From Hanleya hanleyi (Eukaryota > Mollusca > Polyplacophora > Lepidopleurida > Hanleyidae), in NCBI GenBank assembly GCA_036873755.1, contig JAVTVY010018927.1:1-64000 (forward strand): DNA of 64,000 nucleotides, written 5' to 3'. Under the pieces are notes generated by a model. The model made no database searches, had not been told where the DNA came from, and saw nothing but the letters and a program-made list of their open reading frames with translations. Position numbers and translations under genes: made by a program. Below are positions 50,201 through 56,515 of the stretch, one piece after another (within the stretch, counting starts at the first letter, position 1; each line of letters starts with the position of its first letter).

Positions 50201-51033
50201 GGCCATATACGAGCCGGGATTTGTGGTATGAAGTGTAACAGAAAACCTGAACACCGCCAGGTATGAATAAATTGCGTTTATTTGTTCTCAATCGAGCCTC
50301 TGAAATCCGGTAATTTTTGGCGGAAAAGTGCATTTCAACTTTACCTCCCTTGATATATCTGAAGTGTGAGATGGGTATGTATATGCAATATAGTAGAATC
50401 TCGTCCCTGTGGCAGTTACCTGGGTTGGGAGGCGAAAATTTTGCGATAGGAAATTTTGGTTCAACGGCTGAACCCTACATAATCAATATCACAAAATTAG
50501 GGTTAGCTTGTTGAACTACTTGTTGAACTAGTTCGAACCCAGTTACTTTGTTATCTTCAGACAGGTTTTTTTTTGACATGTAAAATTGTACACCAAAATT
50601 ACAACACGGCTGGACTCTCAGAAGCGCGCCCCGATAGGTGCATGTTCCTCCCGGGCGTATAAAAAGCGGAAAAACGGATCGAGTCTTGGTATGGCAACTC
50701 GGTTAAATCTGCTCGTTTGAAATGAGTCAGACCCCAGTTTTCGACACCAAACACTAGTTATACACGACACTTTTCCTGGTGCTGGGTGTGTTCTTCCAGT
50801 TAATAATTGTGAGTGTTAGTACAGTTAGATTTGTTGTCCCATCCCCACACTTGTTTATGTTGACAAACTATCGGAGCCACGTCCGATTTCCCAGACACTC
50901 ACCATGGTGCAAAAAATTCTACCAATATCAAGTCGTGGTCGTCTATTTTGTCATCAAAATCTTCTGTGAAGTCTAGCACTTCACTGGCAAAAGCCAAAGC
51001 TACAGTAGCAGTAAAATACACTAAAAAACGCAT
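29088..51033 (-). CDS. PDIA3: Protein disulfide-isomerase A3 (ERp57), complete 13-exon gene
   Basis: Thiol-disulfide oxidoreductase of the ER lumen. In animals ERp57 folds N-glycoproteins together with calnexin and calreticulin. The thirteen coding exons (listed separately) have GT-AG borders and sum to 1482 nt: 493 codons plus TAA. Residues 1-16 form a signal peptide ([16 protein letters not shown]). The a domain holds CGHC at 45-48 and SGYPTL with the cis-proline. The b and b' domains follow, with b' carrying the [13 protein letters not shown] stretch typical of PDIA3. The a' domain holds CGHC at 392-395 and the RGFPTI loop. The tail is lysine-rich and ends in KTEL, a KDEL-like retrieval signal; mammalian ERp57 ends QEDL. 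The extra cysteine pair of the a domain (VDC...AC, residues 76 and 85) is kept. Length is close to the usual ~500 residues. The exact order of PDIA3-specific segments separates it from PDIA1, A4 and A6. No break was seen. Introns are 0.17-7.2 kb and full of repeats. I saw no convincing nearby poly(A) site. Confidence 0.96.
29371..29665. repeat. Degenerate tandem repeat in PDIA3 intron 12
   Basis: Blocks such as CTTGATCCATCTxGATTTTAT, CCAGTCTATGGACCTAGATC and ATACAGTTCAAACTA recur two or three times. The period is irregular, about 100-130 bp. No gene signal. Confidence 0.65.
30398..30455 (-). CDS. PDIA3: PDIA3 exon 12: cis-proline loop of a' domain
   Basis: 58 nt. Acceptor ATTACAG|TTTTCC and donor ATCAG|GTGGGT. 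It encodes [20 protein letters not shown]. Confidence 0.95.
30842..30921 (-). CDS. PDIA3: PDIA3 exon 11: a' domain
   Basis: 80 nt. Acceptor TTTTCCAG|TTGATA and donor TTAGAGG|GTAAGA. It encodes [20 protein letters not shown] then [22 protein letters not shown] is near-invariant in the family. Confidence 0.96.
31528..31656 (-). CDS. PDIA3: PDIA3 exon 10: second CGHC active site (a' domain)
   Basis: 129 nt, phase 0 at both ends. Acceptor TTTTTCAG|GTTGTT and donor ACAATG|GTAAGG. It encodes [20 protein letters not shown], then [20 protein letters not shown] and ATM. Confidence 0.97.
32330..32432 (-). CDS. PDIA3: PDIA3 exon 9: b'-a' linker
   Basis: 103 nt, after a 174-bp intron. Acceptor TTTTCAG|CATGGA and donor TAAAG|GTAAGT. 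It encodes [20 protein letters not shown] then [23 protein letters not shown] is a PDIA3/PDIA4 hallmark. Confidence 0.97.
32607..32783 (-). CDS. PDIA3: PDIA3 exon 8: b' domain
   Basis: 177 nt, the longest exon, reached after a 7.2-kb intron. Acceptor TTTTCAG|AGTAAT and donor TTTTT|GTAAGT. It encodes [20 protein letters not shown], then [20 protein letters not shown] and MKEEF. Confidence 0.95.
32923..36530. mobile_element. Possible 3.6-kb TIR element in PDIA3 intron 7, with nested insertions
   Basis: Left AATGCAGGGATTCATAGAAG ... TTTTGCCACTGG matches, inverted, right GGTGGCAAAAACCGAC ... ATAAATCCCTGTAATG. A second inverted pair inside (GCTTTATTTATAAGG near 33550 and CCTTATATTACTATGAAGC near 35372) and the fold-back unit at 34066-34652 suggest layered insertions. 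Arms are short and diverged. No transposase is seen. Confidence 0.4.
34066..34652. mobile_element. Short fold-back element (PDIA3 intron 7)
   Basis: It is bounded by TAAAGATGTAATCAGCCTCA on the left and TGAGGCTGATTACATCTTTA on the right, an exact inverted repeat. Internal sequence (TCGCCATTGAGTGTGTGTTG, inverted) recurs at 15866-16192, so the family is dispersed. Confidence 0.7.
36748..38757 (+). repeat. 24-bp minisatellite, ~84 tandem copies, in PDIA3 intron 7
   Basis: The unit is CAGCCCAGTATCCACTCTATGG followed by GG, TA or TT, giving three interspersed variants. A run of GGGGAAGCC variants occurs at about 37507-37565. Because 24 is divisible by 3 and no frame holds a stop, long spurious ORFs run through it on both strands. 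Indels of 1-2 bp (for example near 37671, 38098, 38410 and 38578) switch frame, which argues against coding. Confidence 0.97.
39427..39540. repeat. 28-bp tandem repeat, four copies
   Basis: GTCTTGTCTGGTATTAGTTA plus CCATGGCA is repeated four times almost perfectly in PDIA3 intron 7. It is followed to about 39740 by a degenerate run of GAGAGTGAT/ATCACTCTC inverted motifs. Confidence 0.9.
40015..40137 (-). CDS. PDIA3: PDIA3 exon 7: b' domain, YYNVDYEKN block
   Basis: 123 nt. Acceptor TGCTAG|ATTGGG and donor AACAG|GTACAT. It encodes [16 protein letters not shown], then [20 protein letters not shown] and RN, a strongly conserved ERp57 stretch. CGHR here is not a redox site because the second Cys is Arg. 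Confidence 0.95.
40784..40897 (-). CDS. PDIA3: PDIA3 exon 6: end of b domain
   Basis: 114 nt. Acceptor TTTTTCAG|TGATAT and donor AACTC|GTAAGA. It encodes [20 protein letters not shown] then KFTDD and KLKNWVTKN, matching the LF.P.HL..KFED block of ERp57. Confidence 0.94.
41366..41492 (-). CDS. PDIA3: PDIA3 exon 5: b domain
   Basis: 127 nt. Acceptor TTTTTCAG|CATTTG and donor AAAGA|GTGAGT. It encodes [20 protein letters not shown] then [21 protein letters not shown], the redox-inactive b thioredoxin fold. Confidence 0.92.
41718..41815. repeat. Dispersed repeat shared by introns 2 and 4
   Basis: AGAATTGCTTCAGTCCTATC through GTGTGTCGGCACATTGGA recurs in direct orientation at 44953-45035 (PDIA3 intron 2). 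The nature of the repeat is unknown. Confidence 0.65.
41832..42413. mobile_element. Fold-back MITE in PDIA3 intron 4
   Basis: Two ~260-bp arms are inverted copies of each other (AAGGACCTGGC at the left end, GCCAGGTCCTT at the right). Internal blocks such as CGTAAACACATGAAG and CTTCATATGTTAACGGAG pair in inverted order. A diverged relative lies at 24565-25050. There is no coding capacity. Confidence 0.75.
42620..42727 (-). CDS. PDIA3: PDIA3 exon 4: a/b domain junction
   Basis: 108 nt. Acceptor TTTACAG|ATGACA and donor GTTG|GTAAGA. It encodes [20 protein letters not shown] and on to EYVVV. KxxAGP followed by the start of b is the usual ERp57 pattern. Confidence 0.93.
43090..43870. repeat. ~125-bp tandem array with AGGTCAAGGTCA motif (PDIA3 intron 3)
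   Basis: Six degenerate units are marked by GACCTTGAxAAAATAGGTCAAGGTCAGT near 43107, 43227, 43358, 43482, 43614 and 43738. The array ends in a GACGGACAGACAGACGACGA stretch like the ends of the other TGACCT satellites in this window. Confidence 0.85.
44107..44230 (-). CDS. PDIA3: PDIA3 exon 3: rest of a domain with cis-proline loop
   Basis: 124 nt. Acceptor CTCAG|GTTGAT and donor AGCAG|GTACTG. It encodes [20 protein letters not shown] then PTLKIFRNG. The two cysteines correspond to the structural pair of the ERp57 a domain. Confidence 0.96.
45291..45378 (-). CDS. PDIA3: PDIA3 exon 2: first CGHC active site
   Basis: 88 nt. Acceptor TTCACAG|GTGTGG and donor CCAAG|GTAATT. It encodes [11 protein letters not shown] and on to VPIAK, the first thioredoxin-fold redox motif. 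Confidence 0.96.
45437..47395. mobile_element. Nested inverted-repeat complex in PDIA3 intron 1
   Basis: The outer arms are about 45437-45515 and 47290-47395: TCATxxATGAAGGTCCAAGTT pairs with AACTTGGACCTTCATCAATG. Within them sits a second pair, about 45515-45790 and 45970-46235 (GGGCTAAACTCGGTCAATGAGC pairing with GCTCGTTGACCAAGTTTAGC). One element appears to have inserted inside another. Near 47149 it holds GGAGCTTCCGGGGCCTAGGC, the core motif of the tandem repeat at 63.0-63.7 kb. The 110-codon plus-strand ORF at 46394 has no recognisable domain. Confidence 0.6.
48762..48851 (+). repeat. tRNA-like (SINE-type) sequence
   Basis: TGGCTCAAGGG resembles a Pol III box A. AGGTTCGAACC, about 45 nt downstream, resembles box B. 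The spacing suits a tRNA-derived SINE head or a degenerate tRNA. No clean cloverleaf was drawn. The box B part overlaps the left arm of the fold-back complex, so it may instead be part of that element. Confidence 0.3.
48829..50540. mobile_element. Nested palindromic fold-back complex in PDIA3 intron 1
   Basis: The outer arms are about 48829-48945 and 50405-50540: GTAGGGTTCAGCCGTTGAA pairs with TTCAACGGCTGAACCCTAC. A middle pair (48920-49065 with 49440-49575) and a large inner palindrome (49560-49926 with 50035-50420, about 95% identical by eye) are nested inside. Spacer sequence of about 100 bp separates the inner arms. No coding region is recognised. Confidence 0.75.
50903..51033 (-). CDS. 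PDIA3: PDIA3 exon 1: start codon, signal peptide, start of a domain
   Basis: 131 nt, 43 codons plus two bases of Trp44. It begins at the ATG at 51033-51031, encodes the hydrophobic signal peptide, then an acidic stretch ([14 protein letters not shown]) and LVEFFAPW. The donor is ATG|GTGAGT. The active-site CGHC is split off into exon 2. Confidence 0.95.
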
Positions 51034-51180
51034 CTTCTTTTCTTAGATGTCCCACCGACCGGTCACCAACAAAAATGGCAGAAAACGTGGCCGACACTAT
51101 TCGGTGAGCATGTGCGCTGTCGGATTTTGATTGGTCCACGCTTAAAACTATTGTCCAATCAAAATACTTTTAACAGTGCC
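51034..51180 (-). promoter_or_regulatory. PDIA3 proximal promoter region
   Basis: This sequence is directly upstream of the PDIA3 ATG. It holds two CCAAT/ATTGG boxes (51130-51134 and 51155-51159) and a GGCCACG motif near 51090. No TATA box is obvious. The transcription start cannot be placed from sequence alone. Confidence 0.55.
51130..51140 (+). promoter_or_regulatory. ER stress response element II (ERSE-II) match
   Basis: ATTGGTCCACG is an exact match to the published ERSE-II consensus ATTGGNCCACG, bound by ATF6 or XBP1 with NF-Y in vertebrates. It lies 97 bp upstream of the PDIA3 start codon. PDIA3 is a known unfolded-protein-response target in animals, which supports the reading. Function in this species is inferred. 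Confidence 0.75.
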
Positions 51181-51283
51181 GATTGATTTAAGAGTGAGGG
51201 TTGGAACGGGTGGGTCATAGGTATTTTGATTTTGTGACATTTAGTGAGGGTTAATACGGGAGGGCCATAGATGTTTAGATTTT

Positions 51284-53311
51284 CCATGGAGCTAAAATAG
51301 ATGGAGCCACAACTCTCTCTGGCGAGGTGCCCTGGCCAGCAGTACCGCCCGCTGGGCCTTTGTATACTGAATAGCTGACAGCGGGCACAGCTTTCTTTGA
51401 TGTTCAATGTGCTTGACCGCCCGGCAAATTCGCGGGTCTGTTGGCGACTGATTAACAGGGCGGAAGTGAATCATCTAACCTGCGCATTGATAATAAGTTT
51501 GAATTACCAGATACAAATTATGCGCAAAGCAAATATTAAGAAATTTGAAGTAATGCGGATTATGGTGATGGTTTTATAATTTATGTGCGATACTATTTTC
51601 CCTAAGTACATCGTGTTGAAAACTGACTGTCATTTTTACCATTTTCGAACATTTTAATCGATTTCGGTAATTTCCGCATTTCCAAACGTTACAAAAATTT
51701 GCAAGGAAGTTCATATTCGCAATGGTAACGCGTGGTCAAAACGGCATGAGGGAGCAGTCGCTCGTTCGATTATAATCCACAAGTAAATAAATGGAAAAAT
51801 CCCCATTTAAAATACTTTAGGGATTTTGTCAAAATGTGAAAATTGGTCATTTTCAAGACAAAATAAATTCCATTTCCGCATTTCAAACCTCTGAAACAGT
51901 GAATCTGCCTATAAGGGAGAATAGATTTTTCCAAGCCACCAGTTGCCATATTAAGGAGCAATGAACAGGAAAGCGAAAAAAATGGTTTATGTGAACGCTT
52001 GTTTGACGTTTTCTTCTCTTCAGGTGCCATATTAAGGCTATTAGCTAATTGGCACTTAATCAACAATACCCCCTGTGGGATAATCTCCGAGTAATCGTCA
52101 GGCCCCAATCAACAAATGCCTGAGCCATTCGCCAACAACGTCTCATTATGAACAGCTATATCCCAGTTCATCCATTATTAGCTGAGACGCCCTTGTAAAC
52201 TGTCTAAATGCAATAAGTAAATTAAAAAATAAATATAAATAAAACAATATATTGATATGCACTGTTGGATACCACGTTTGGCTGGGTTCGTGGCGATTTT
52301 ATTTCTTTACTTTATTTACACATGCAGTGGTCATTTCAATACATGTTTATACGTTCAACTGTTCAATATAATGAACAATTTTATATTTAGTTATGAACAG
52401 GAAGGAAATAATTAACACATCTTTACCATCCTTGAATATGGTTTTATTCTGTCATGTGATATTTTCCGAATCTTCGTTAATACCGGTACAGTCGTAATGC
52501 CACCATTCATGTTCGCAGTGTGAGCCATCACAACCAATCATTCTATCGTTGTTCGATTTACCACAAAAACAATATGGCTCGTCTTCATCACTGGTCACTG
52601 TCCTGCCTCTGCATGAGTTCATCAGTTTACTAGAGCAATCTACGTCATGTGGTTCCTTCATTTATTATTTATTCAAAACAATTAATACTTCAATAATTTC
52701 CTTATACTTATTATACTTGTTTTAGATAATAAAGAAATGAATCATACTGGTATTTTTAGATAGGCCCTAACAAGTTTGATAGGCCGCAAAATACGCGATA
52801 TGGTCGTAAAACTGCAATATCTTTTAATGGATTTTTATTGACATATGACAGATTTGGACATTGGTTTTTAAAATAAAAGACGTTAAAATTTACCAATAAA
52901 TCAAATATATCCAGACACCATTTCTACAAACAAGATGGCATTTTTGCTACATTTATTTCCCCCCGAAATCTACCTTATTCAAATAATTATAACAGAGCAT
53001 TTACCCCCATGATCATAGTTAACAAACTGCCCGAATAAATGATCTGTTCAGTTGTGTAATGCCATGCACCAGCCTTGGTGGTATTACCAACAGCGGGAGG
53101 TGGAGTATCAATTCACATTCACAATACACTATCTCTTTAAGTGGTCGCGATAATGTTACTATGGCGCATGCGCGTAAAACCGATAGTTGGCGAGCAAGAC
53201 CGAGCCTGTCTTAATCCCTTTGCTAATCCGTTGAGATCCCGCTGAGGCGGTCAAGCACATAGTACACCTTGATCTGACGGAGTTGTGGCTCCACCTATTT
53301 TAGCTCCATGG
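51284..53311. mobile_element. 2.03-kb TIR element carrying a PHD-finger ORF
   Basis: Imperfect ~32-bp terminal inverted repeats begin CCATGGAGCTAAAATAG and end about 51315 on the left; the right one runs 53280-53311. They are flanked by a 5-bp direct repeat ATTTT (51279-51283 and 53312-53316). Subterminal sequence (GTGCTTGACCGCC near 51410, inverted near 53250) is also shared. No transposase is visible. The only recognisable content is a minus-strand PHD-finger ORF. The superfamily is not assigned. Confidence 0.65.
52452..52661 (-). CDS. Truncated PHD-finger protein ORF inside TIR element
   Basis: A 69-residue ORF whose second half reads as an ING-like PHD zinc finger. The ligand order is C.C (CFC), C (IGCD), C (SHC), H (WWH), C (YDC), with the family's MIGCD and W-H-C spacing. 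PHD fingers of this type read histone H3 tails. The final Cys-x2-Cys pair of a C4HC3 PHD is missing: the ORF stops after GINEDSENIT, and AATAAA follows within about 10 nt on the same strand. It may be a truncated captured host exon or the last exon of a spliced transposon gene. Its position inside a TIR-bounded unit argues for transposon cargo. Fold assignment is good; whether it is expressed is unknown. Confidence 0.6.
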   Translation of the reverse strand: MKEPHDVDCSSKLMNSCRGRTVTSDEDEPYCFCGKSNNDRMIGCDGSHCEHEWWHYDCTGINEDSENIT

Positions 53312-53424
53312 ATTTTCTGACATTTGCAGATTTCGGCTGTTCGACTTTCCTGATTGTTTTTCCAAAACAACCACAGATCCCACAGTGTCGGTAAAATAGC
53401 CCGTAAATCATCTTTTTGAATTTG

Positions 53425-53528
53425 GTGCTAATACTGTTATATGGAATATGGAATAGGTCTTTGGATTATGGACGCGGATATTATATGGACGACGGCTGAA
53501 TTATGAATGACGGACCAGACGCTTGTAA
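53425..53528 (+). repeat. 3' part of the recurring Polinton module, copy A
   Basis: GAATTTGGTGCTAATACTGT through GACCAGACGCTTGTAATTAG matches the 3' portion of the modules at 56219-56515 and 56967-57236. Confidence 0.8.
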
Positions 53529-53639
53529 TTAGACCTATATCTCCATAAAAATGAAGCGGGCCTAATTCTCTCTCTATAGACAATTTCGACATCGTAAACC
53601 ATCTCTTACTGGACAGCAATATTCCAATGGGACCTGCAT

Positions 53640-53837
53640 ATCTCGCCTATTAGCATTTGTTACACCCCGTGCTAAATGTGGCGATTTTAATCAACGTCAC
53701 GAAACATTATTGAAGAACCTTATAAAACCGGGTTACACCACCAAGCGCCTCTCAAAGTTTCTCAGAATTGACGAGACATACCGGTATCGCATGCTGATAA
53801 TAACATACGAGCGTAGCATGCAAGATCTATGGCGGTT
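53640..53837 (+). pseudogene. Unrecognised Polinton-associated ORF, copy 1 (split by LINE)
   Basis: The plus-strand reading carries FVTPRAKCGDFNQRHETLL then GYTTKRLSKF and YERSMQDLW. It is clearly related to the C-terminal half of the ORF at 55716-56084 (GYSTKRL...YERSVQDLW). It is cut after QDLW by the LINE at 53845. I know no function for this domain. The conserved basic/aromatic helix-like pattern and its duplication next to the polymerase suggest an element gene. Confidence 0.45.
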
Positions 53838-53844
53838 ACGTTTC

Positions 53845-54841
53845 TTACTTACTTACTTACTTGCGTTGGGGCAACTAGAAGGCATAATGCCTATAACGCC
53901 CACCTTGTCGCATTCTCTCGAGGTAGATACTGTATGGGGGAGCTAAAATCTGTCTCGTACTGTATGCAATGTGTATATTTTCCAAATGTTGTTTTAAACA
54001 TGTTCACACTGGTTGCATTTACCGCCTCAGCTGGTAGAGAATTCCAGAAGTTGACGACTCGAACATTTTGTTTGATTTTTAATCTCAACTAAGGCTTGAG
54101 AATCTTCTTATCGTGTCCTCGAGTATTACTACTGTCTCTCATTACAAACAGCGTGGTGGGATCAATATCATCCAAACCATTTAGGATCTTGTAGACCTGT
54201 ATCATATCTGCTCGTAACCGTCGGTAGCATAATGATGGAAGATTTAGAACACGTAGACGATCCTCGTATGACAGGTTAGACATACCCATTATCAGTGATT
54301 ATGATCTTAGTTACTCTGTGTTGGACTCGTTCCACTTTCCGCATATCACGGACGAGACTAGGATGCCAGACCACATTTGCGTATTCAAGGTGTGGGCGAA
54401 CCAGTGTTTTATAAAGTGGGATAATGACCGTCTTGTTACGACTTGCGAAGGTTTTCTTAATCAATCCTGCCAGTCTATTCGCCTTATTGCTCACTAAATC
54501 TGTATGGATGGAGAATTTCAACGTTTCATCGAATGTTGCTCCAAGTCCTTTTCTTCGTGCACCACACTTAATGTTGTTGAGATACCTGCATGCGTCATAG
54601 AATACTCATATCTAGGGTTTAATCGTCCATAATGAACCACTTTACACTTATCAACATGGAACTTGATGAGCCAGGTTTCTGATCAGTCACATAGCCTGTC
54701 CAAGTCAGTCTGTAGAATGATCTGGTCCTCTTCCGACTTGATTTCGCGTGAAACCTTTGTATCGTCCGCGAACAACTTGCAAAGACTAGTTACACATCCA
54801 GGTCGGTCGTTGATCAAAAACGTGAAAAACGAAAATGAAAA
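53845..54841 (-). mobile_element. 5'-truncated non-LTR retrotransposon (LINE)
   Basis: This is the minus-strand C-terminal part of a reverse transcriptase. It holds the catalytic LFADDTK motif (54761-54772 encode FADD), then the C-terminal block with NKANRLAGLIKKTF, LVRPHLEYANVVW and YRRLRADMIQVYKILNG, then NFWNSLPAEAVNA. The usual Trp before SETW is TGA, so it is dead. The 3' tail is the microsatellite (GTAA)n, seen as TTACTTACTTACTTAC at 53845. A 7-bp target duplication ACGTTTC flanks it (53838-53844 and 54842-54848). The style resembles CR1/Jockey-like LINEs. Confidence 0.88.
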
Positions 54842-54997
54842 ACGTTTCGTAACGTGTGTCTAATTCCGCTTAACCCGGGGCATGAACCCTTGTACTTCTG
54901 GATCCTCATGGCGTTCATATAAACAGTCACAATTAAAGCTTGACTGAGATATATAATTCTCTAGATGACTACGGTACTTTACAACGAATAGCATATG

Positions 54998-55046
54998 GAT
55001 TAAGAATACTGATCATCGACACGGATTTGATATTTTTGAAACATCA
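54998..55046 (+). repeat. 5' part of the recurring Polinton module, copy B
   Basis: Sequence from TACAACGAATAGCATATGG to the ATATTTTTGAAACATCAT stretch matches the first ~50 bp of the modules at 56219 and 56967. It breaks off into the hairpin minisatellite region. Confidence 0.8.
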
Positions 55047-55199
55047 TAGTAGTAGGGAGCCGTGATTTCGAACCGCATTTTCCAGGGAGGTAACTCTTGG
55101 TTCCCCTTTTTCCGCCAGGGGGCGCCACCAGTCCCGTATGACGTCACTTCCGGTCTGGGTGAATGGAGCGTGACCTGTGAACATGATAGGATATGTACT

Positions 55200-55690
55200 G
55201 ACCTGTCTGTGGAGTTTTTCCACAATGTCGTTCACCTCCGTGTCTTTTCGGGTACGTCCGTTGTAGGGTTTTTCCACAATGTCGTTCATCTTCGTGTCTC
55301 TTGGGTGATCGCCGTGTTTCTTCGGTCAGGTCCGTGTCTCCTCGGTGAGGTCACTGTGTTTCTTCTGGGTGATCTCCGAGTCTCTTCGGTCAGGTCCGTA
55401 TACAAGTGGGGTTTTTCCCACAATGTCGTTCACTTCCCACGAAAAGACACGGAGGTGGCCGAAGAGACACGGAGGTGCCCGAAGATGTCACGGAGGTGCC
55501 CGAAGACACACGGAGATCACCGAAGATGTCACGGAGATCACCGAAGAGACACGGAGGCGCCCGAAGATGTCACGGAGGCGCCCGAAGAGTCACGGAGGTG
55601 CCCGAAGAGTCACGGAGGTCACCGAAGAGACACGGAGGTGACCGAAGACACATGGATGTCACCGAAAAGACACGAATGTCATGAAAAAAC
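55200..55690. repeat. Inverted minisatellite (GACACGGAGGT units)
   Basis: Right half (55435-55690): about 14 copies of an ~18-bp unit CCGAAGAGACACGGAGGT with variants. Left half (55205-55430): the same unit in reverse complement (ACCTCCGTGTCTTTTCGG), with TTTTTCCACAATGTCGTTCA three times. The two halves could form a long hairpin. The 216-codon ORF across it is repeat translation, not a recognised protein. Confidence 0.88.
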
Positions 55691-55691
55691 G

Positions 55692-55698
55692 TATAAAA
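55692..55698 (+). promoter_or_regulatory. TATA box upstream of the 55806 ORF
   Basis: TATAAAA sits 114 bp before the first ATG of the ORF ending at 56084 and directly after the minisatellite. It is a plausible core promoter for the Polinton ORF. Confidence 0.4.
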
Positions 55699-55805
55699 GT
55701 GGAAATTTTTAGGGATTGCTGCATTCATTGGCCTGCCGATCGGAGCTACCTCACCAGCTTGCCTCACCAGCCTACCTGACCAGCCTGAACCACTCTGACG
55801 ACAGG

Positions 55806-56084
55806 ATGAATCACCGGGACTTGCCTCACCGCAGCATGAGACGTGGAGAAGATTTTCCAGGGGATCCAGGAGCGCCTCTGGCTGATGCCTTGCCCGAAGA
55901 CGAGCGTGTGAGTGAGATTTATCGACGTCACTGGAACACCATATTGGACTTGTTGCAGAAACTTATAAAACAGGGCTATTCCACCAAGCGCCTCCACTCA
56001 AAGTTTCTCAAATTTGGCGATACATATCGCATGCTGATAGCAAAATACGAGCGTAGCGTGCAAGATCTATGGCGCTACGTTTAG
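55806..56084 (+). CDS. Unrecognised Polinton-associated protein, copy 2
   Basis: The first ATG in the open frame is at 55806 (MNHRDLPHRSMRRGEDFPGD), giving 92 residues; the frame is open back to 55716. The N-terminus is Pro/Asp-rich. The C-terminal half (KLIKQGYSTKRLHSKFLKFG then YRMLIAKYERSVQDLWRYV) is basic and helical and has a diverged second copy at 53640-53837. It lies between a TATA box and the module preceding the polymerase. No catalytic motif or membrane segment is visible. It might be a small nucleic-acid-binding or virion protein of the element, but I do not recognise it. Confidence 0.45.
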   Translation: MNHRDLPHRSMRRGEDFPGDPGAPLADALPEDERVSEIYRRHWNTILDLLQKLIKQGYSTKRLHSKFLKFGDTYRMLIAKYERSVQDLWRYV

Positions 56085-56218
56085 TAACTTGTGTCTAATT
56101 CCGCTTAACCCGGGGCTAGGGGCCGTATGAACCCATGTACTTCAAGATCCTCATGGTACTCATATGAACAGTCACAATCAAAGCGTGACTGAGATACATC
56201 ATTCTTTAGATGACGACT

Positions 56219-56515
56219 TTACAAAGAATATTATGGATTAAGAATACTGATCAGCGATACGGATTTGATATTTTTGGAACATCATGATGTCTTGCCGGCA
56301 TCATTGAAAATTGTTGACCGCTTCTCTCTTGCAGGAAACAAGCCTATGTTTATGTATGCAATGATGAATTTGGTGCTAATACTGTTATATGGAATATGGA
56401 ATAGGTCTTTGGATTATGGACGCGGATATTCTCTAATGGACGACGGCTATTATGGACGCGGATATTCTCTAATGGACGGCGGCTGGATTATGAATGACGG
56501 ACTAGACGCTTGTAA
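56219..56515 (+). repeat. Recurring Polinton module, full copy (297 bp)
   Basis: Starts TTACAA and ends TTGTAA. It differs from the 56967 copy mainly by an internal ~33-bp duplication (GGACGCGGATATTCTCTAAT twice). In one frame it encodes HHDVLPASLK, a hydrophobic stretch MFMYAMMNLVLILLYGIW, then RSLDYGRGYSLMDDG. A strong 3' splice-site-like tract, CTTCTCTCTTGCAG, precedes MFMY. Confidence 0.75.

Noticed and set aside
55062..55712. 216-codon ORF rich in charged repeats
   Set aside because: Explained by the inverted 18-bp minisatellite; overlapping frames give equally long products.
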